A stretch of 32,221 nucleotides of DNA. Source: Candidatus Woesearchaeota archaeon. Its GTDB lineage: Archaea > Nanobdellota > Nanobdellia > SCGC-AAA011-G17 > UBA489. Below the pieces are notes generated by a model. The model had not been told where the DNA came from and searched no databases. It saw only the letters and a list, made by a program, of their open reading frames with translations. Position numbers and translations under genes: made by a program. Below, one piece after another: positions 29,803-32,221 of this stretch; the stretch's first letter is position 1, and each line of letters begins with the position of its first letter. The DNA lies in contig JAERTB010000014.1 in NCBI GenBank assembly GCA_016845225.1, forward strand, positions 1 to 32,221, written 5' to 3'.

Positions 29803-29811
29803 ATTTAAAAA
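29803..29811 (+). promoter_or_regulatory. TATA box for the pilin-signal protein
   Basis: ATTTAAAAA predicts a start near 29834, about 11 bases before the ATG at 29845. Confidence 0.5.
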
Positions 29812-29844
29812 CATTTTTAAAGATTTTTTGGTTTAAAAAAGGAG

Positions 29845-32221
29845 ATGCAAGAGAAAAAGAGGTTTTCTTTAGTTAGAAATGGAAGAGGTCAGATAGCTAC
29901 TGAACAGATGATGCTTACCGGCATTATTTTGTTGATGCTAATTCCAATTATATTTTATATTACTCAGACTCAAACCCAAACTCCTTACATGACTGATACT
30001 TTAGTTGTGTTGGATAATAGTGTTGAATCTTTGAGTAATCTTGGATCAGGAAGTTCGACAACTGTTGTTGTTCAAGTTCCTACTTCTGTTGTTTCTGCAG
30101 ATTTTGCAGATTGTAATTCTAACGGTGATGTTTGTGGTGCGATCCAAGTTGATTATGCCGATGGTTCTCAAGATGTTTTTGAGATGAGTTATTTTGTGCA
30201 AGGTTCTTTAGATTTCTTAGAAGATCCTGGATTACATTATGTTACTTTGTATCATCAAGATGAAGAACAAAATATTATTTTTCAAGAATGTGGTGACGGA
30301 GTTCAAAGTGGTGGCGAACAATGTGAAGTTTGTACTATTGATGATGATTGTGTAGGTGGAACATGTGATAATGGAATTTGTCAATTTGGTGCAACAACTC
30401 CTTGTCTTTCAAATGCATGTTATGATCCTAGTGACCAGTATGGTTGTTTTTGTCAATGTAGTAATGATAATGAATGTTTAACAAATCTTTGTGAAATTGA
30501 TGCTGGTGCAAGTACTGGGCATTGTTCATTATGTGAAACTAGTGCTGATTGTAATCCTTCTGGAGGGGATGATTATTATTGTGATGCGGGAGTTTGTAAA
30601 AGTTGTGACTATGATGGAGATGGAGAAGAATCTGATTTCTATTGCGGAGGTGTTGATTGTAATGATGATGATGCTTTGATAAATACTGGCGCTACTGAAA
30701 TTTGTACTGGTGGTATTGATGAAAATTGTGATGGTCTTGTTGACTGTTTAGATGGTGCATGTGGTTTTGATCCTGCCTGTAGTGTTGATAAAGAAAATGA
30801 ATGTACTACTGGAAATTGTTGCAGTGATAATCAGGATAATGATGGTGATGGAAATACTGATTGTAATGATAATGATTGTGATTTAGATAGTGCATGTACT
30901 GGCGAATGTAGTGAAGGTCAGGTGTTATGTAGTGGAGTTTGTGTTGATGGAGATACTTGTGGAAATAGTTGTGGTCCTTCTGAGTGTAGTGGCGGTGTAG
31001 CTAATAGTGTGTGTGAAATTGGTGAAAGTTGTTTATGTCCGGATTGTACTGGTCAACAAGATAGTTGTGCAAGTGGATTAACTTGTCAAATTTCCAGTAG
31101 TGGTTGTGATGTTTGTACGGATTGTACTGGAAGCGAAAATAGTAATGCGTTTTGTAGTGATGGGTTAGATAATGATTGTGATGGATTTGTTGATTGTTAT
31201 GATGCAGATTGTTTTGGATTTACTGGAACTAGCGGGATTTGTTGCGTTAGTGGTGGTGATGGAGTTTGTGAAGGTGCACTTAATCAATGTAATACTGCTG
31301 GAACTGGAACAAATTATTTCTTAGATAGTTGTGATAGTAATTGTAATTTACAAACTGGAAATACTTGTGCTTCAAATAGTCTTGGATCAAGTTGCGTAGG
31401 TGATGTTGATTGTGATGGAGGAATTCCTCAAAATTATTGCCCTACTAGTGGAAGTTGGTGCGACTCTGGTTGTGGCGAAATTGATAGAGATAGTTCTCAA
31501 ACTGCTTGTGAAGATTCTGGAGGAAATTGTAATGCTCAAATTTGGTCAAGTTCTTATGTTTGTTGTAATGGAGATGATGGAACTGATAATTGTGCAGTAG
31601 ATAGTGATTGTACTGGTGGATATTTATGTACTGGTTCTTGTCAATGTTCTACTGATTGTAATAACGATAATGAATGTCAATATGGGTACTTTTGTGTAAA
31701 TGGAGAGTGCAGTACTGGTGGTTCTGGTGCTGGATGTACTGATAATTCTGATTGTAGTTCCGGATACACCTGTGATGCAGATTATAATATTTGTGTTGCA
31801 TGTGATGGAAATAGCGTTCAGAATGATCCTGGATCAAATTATGGTTATGGTTTATGTGAAATGGGATATAATGGAGATGGAACTGGAAGTTGTGGTGCAA
31901 ATTCAAATTCCGATGAAAAATCTCCTAGTGCTTGTGTAGGAAATAGTGCTTATGTGGATTCAAGTTGTAATTATTATAGTGATGGAGATTCTAATTTGAA
32001 TACTTGTAATTGTATCGCTGGTGCTGGAAATTATTTTAGCTCTGGTAGTGGACAAGATAAATGTTGCGGAGATGATAGTGGAGAAGATTTTGGCACTGGA
32101 AGTTCAGAAGGTTGGTGTTGTATAAATGGGAATAAATATTCAAGTAATAGTTTGGATAGTACTGGGCAATATCTTTGTTTGAATGGCGCACTTTCCGGAT
32201 GCAATGGAAATTTAGGCGGAG
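29845..32221 (+). CDS. Cysteine-rich surface protein with type IV pilin-like signal (3' partial)
   Basis: 792 codons are open to the right edge without a stop. The N-terminus [17 protein letters not shown] matches a class III (type IV pilin/archaellin) signal: cleavage after G15, with Glu at position +5 (E20) and a hydrophobic helix (about 21-38). About 95 residues are Cys by hand count, nearly all TGT codons, in patterns such as C-x-x-D-x-D-C. At about 254-298 the sequence C-D-Y-D-G-D-G-E through D-C-N-D-D-D-A and [11 protein letters not shown] matches the MopE/putative metal-binding motif; another [12 protein letters not shown] lies near 447. It may be a disulfide-rich, Ca/Cu-binding filament or adhesin. 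The C-terminus is not seen. Confidence 0.85.
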   Translation, partial: MQEKKRFSLVRNGRGQIATEQMMLTGIILLMLIPIIFYITQTQTQTPYMTDTLVVLDNSVESLSNLGSGSSTTVVVQVPTSVVSADFADCNSNGDVCGAIQVDYADGSQDVFEMSYFVQGSLDFLEDPGLHYVTLYHQDEEQNIIFQECGDGVQSGGEQCEVCTIDDDCVGGTCDNGICQFGATTPCLSNACYDPSDQYGCFCQCSNDNECLTNLCEIDAGASTGHCSLCETSADCNPSGGDDYYCDAGVCKSCDYDGDGEESDFYCGGVDCNDDDALINTGATEICTGGIDENCDGLVDCLDGACGFDPACSVDKENECTTGNCCSDNQDNDGDGNTDCNDNDCDLDSACTGECSEGQVLCSGVCVDGDTCGNSCGPSECSGGVANSVCEIGESCLCPDCTGQQDSCASGLTCQISSSGCDVCTDCTGSENSNAFCSDGLDNDCDGFVDCYDADCFGFTGTSGICCVSGGDGVCEGALNQCNTAGTGTNYFLDSCDSNCNLQTGNTCASNSLGSSCVGDVDCDGGIPQNYCPTSGSWCDSGCGEIDRDSSQTACEDSGGNCNAQIWSSSYVCCNGDDGTDNCAVDSDCTGGYLCTGSCQCSTDCNNDNECQYGYFCVNGECSTGGSGAGCTDNSDCSSGYTCDADYNICVACDGNSVQNDPGSNYGYGLCEMGYNGDGTGSCGANSNSDEKSPSACVGNSAYVDSSCNYYSDGDSNLNTCNCIAGAGNYFSSGSGQDKCCGDDSGEDFGTGSSEGWCCINGNKYSSNSLDSTGQYLCLNGALSGCNGNLGG

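Noticed and set aside
30061-30300. Possible frameshift or pseudogene at the right edge
   Set aside because: Codon-by-codon reading of every line from 29845 to 32220 found no stop or frame change.
30491-30679. Small plus-strand ORF, and similar ones at 31400-31600 and 31700-31939
   Set aside because: They are out-of-frame shadows of the cysteine-rich gene, whose own frame stays open from 29845 to the window end.

Overview
The window looks like an AT-rich archaeal chromosome, most likely from a DPANN-type lineage (Woesearchaeota/Pacearchaeota-like; this placement is an inference from gene style, not a phylogeny). Archaeal markers read directly from the sequence are RNA polymerase subunits D, N and F, ribosomal proteins eL18 and eL21, Elp3, DnaG-type primase, Pth2, the RNase P Rpp21 homologue, EF-1A, a TrmB-type regulator, a 7S SRP RNA and TATA-box promoters. 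Coding is dense. No CRISPR array, insertion sequence or integrase was seen.

Layout. (1) 1-1144: the end of a surface protein with Ig-like modules and a C-terminal anchor. (2) 1189-3363: single or paired plus-strand genes: a degenerate DRG-like GTPase, a NUDIX hydrolase, a ribosome-hibernation-like protein and Pth2. An unlinked 5S rRNA gene faces them on the minus strand. (3) 3591-6432: secreted or membrane proteins of unknown role, RNase P subunit Rnp4 and a SprT-like metalloprotein. (4) 6487-11889, minus strand: an information-processing cluster with order eL21, rpoF, DUF655, uS13, uS4, uS11, rpoD, eL18, uL13, uS9, rpoN, preceded by a second small HPF-like protein. (5) 12004-15282: a 1092-residue NHL and cysteine-rich surface protein. 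(6) 15279-20690: Elp3, RDD protein, SppA, SRP RNA, a small membrane protein and DnaG. (7) 20881-22709: a candidate structured small RNA and an operon with a membrane-tethered winged-helix protein and two paralogous unknown proteins. (8) 22875-27099: an envelope-type locus with two secreted helical proteins, an acidic lipoprotein, a TrmB-type regulator, two small unknown proteins and a very basic H1-like protein. (9) 27389-29683: tRNA-Ser(GGA), a small leaderless ORF, uS10 and EF-1A. (10) 29845-32221: an open-ended cysteine-rich protein that begins with a type IV pilin-like signal and carries a MopE-like calcium/copper motif.

Expression logic visible in the DNA. Most first-of-transcript genes have a TATA box centred about 26-28 bp before the start codon, which implies leaderless mRNAs. 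Downstream genes in operons repeatedly start at the junction TAA-A-ATG or by 4-nt overlap. Clear GGAGG-type ribosome binding sites are confined to a subset, mostly secreted proteins. Several genes end in G/C hairpins plus T-runs that overlap the stop codon.

The observations most worth following are the TATA-phased small RNA candidate at 20881-20950, the pilin-signal/MopE/cysteine-rich protein at the right edge, the ~10-bp-phased TAAAGT boxes before the TrmB-linked genes, the single TATA box shared by divergent elp3 and RDD genes, and the DRG-like protein that has lost GTPase motifs.
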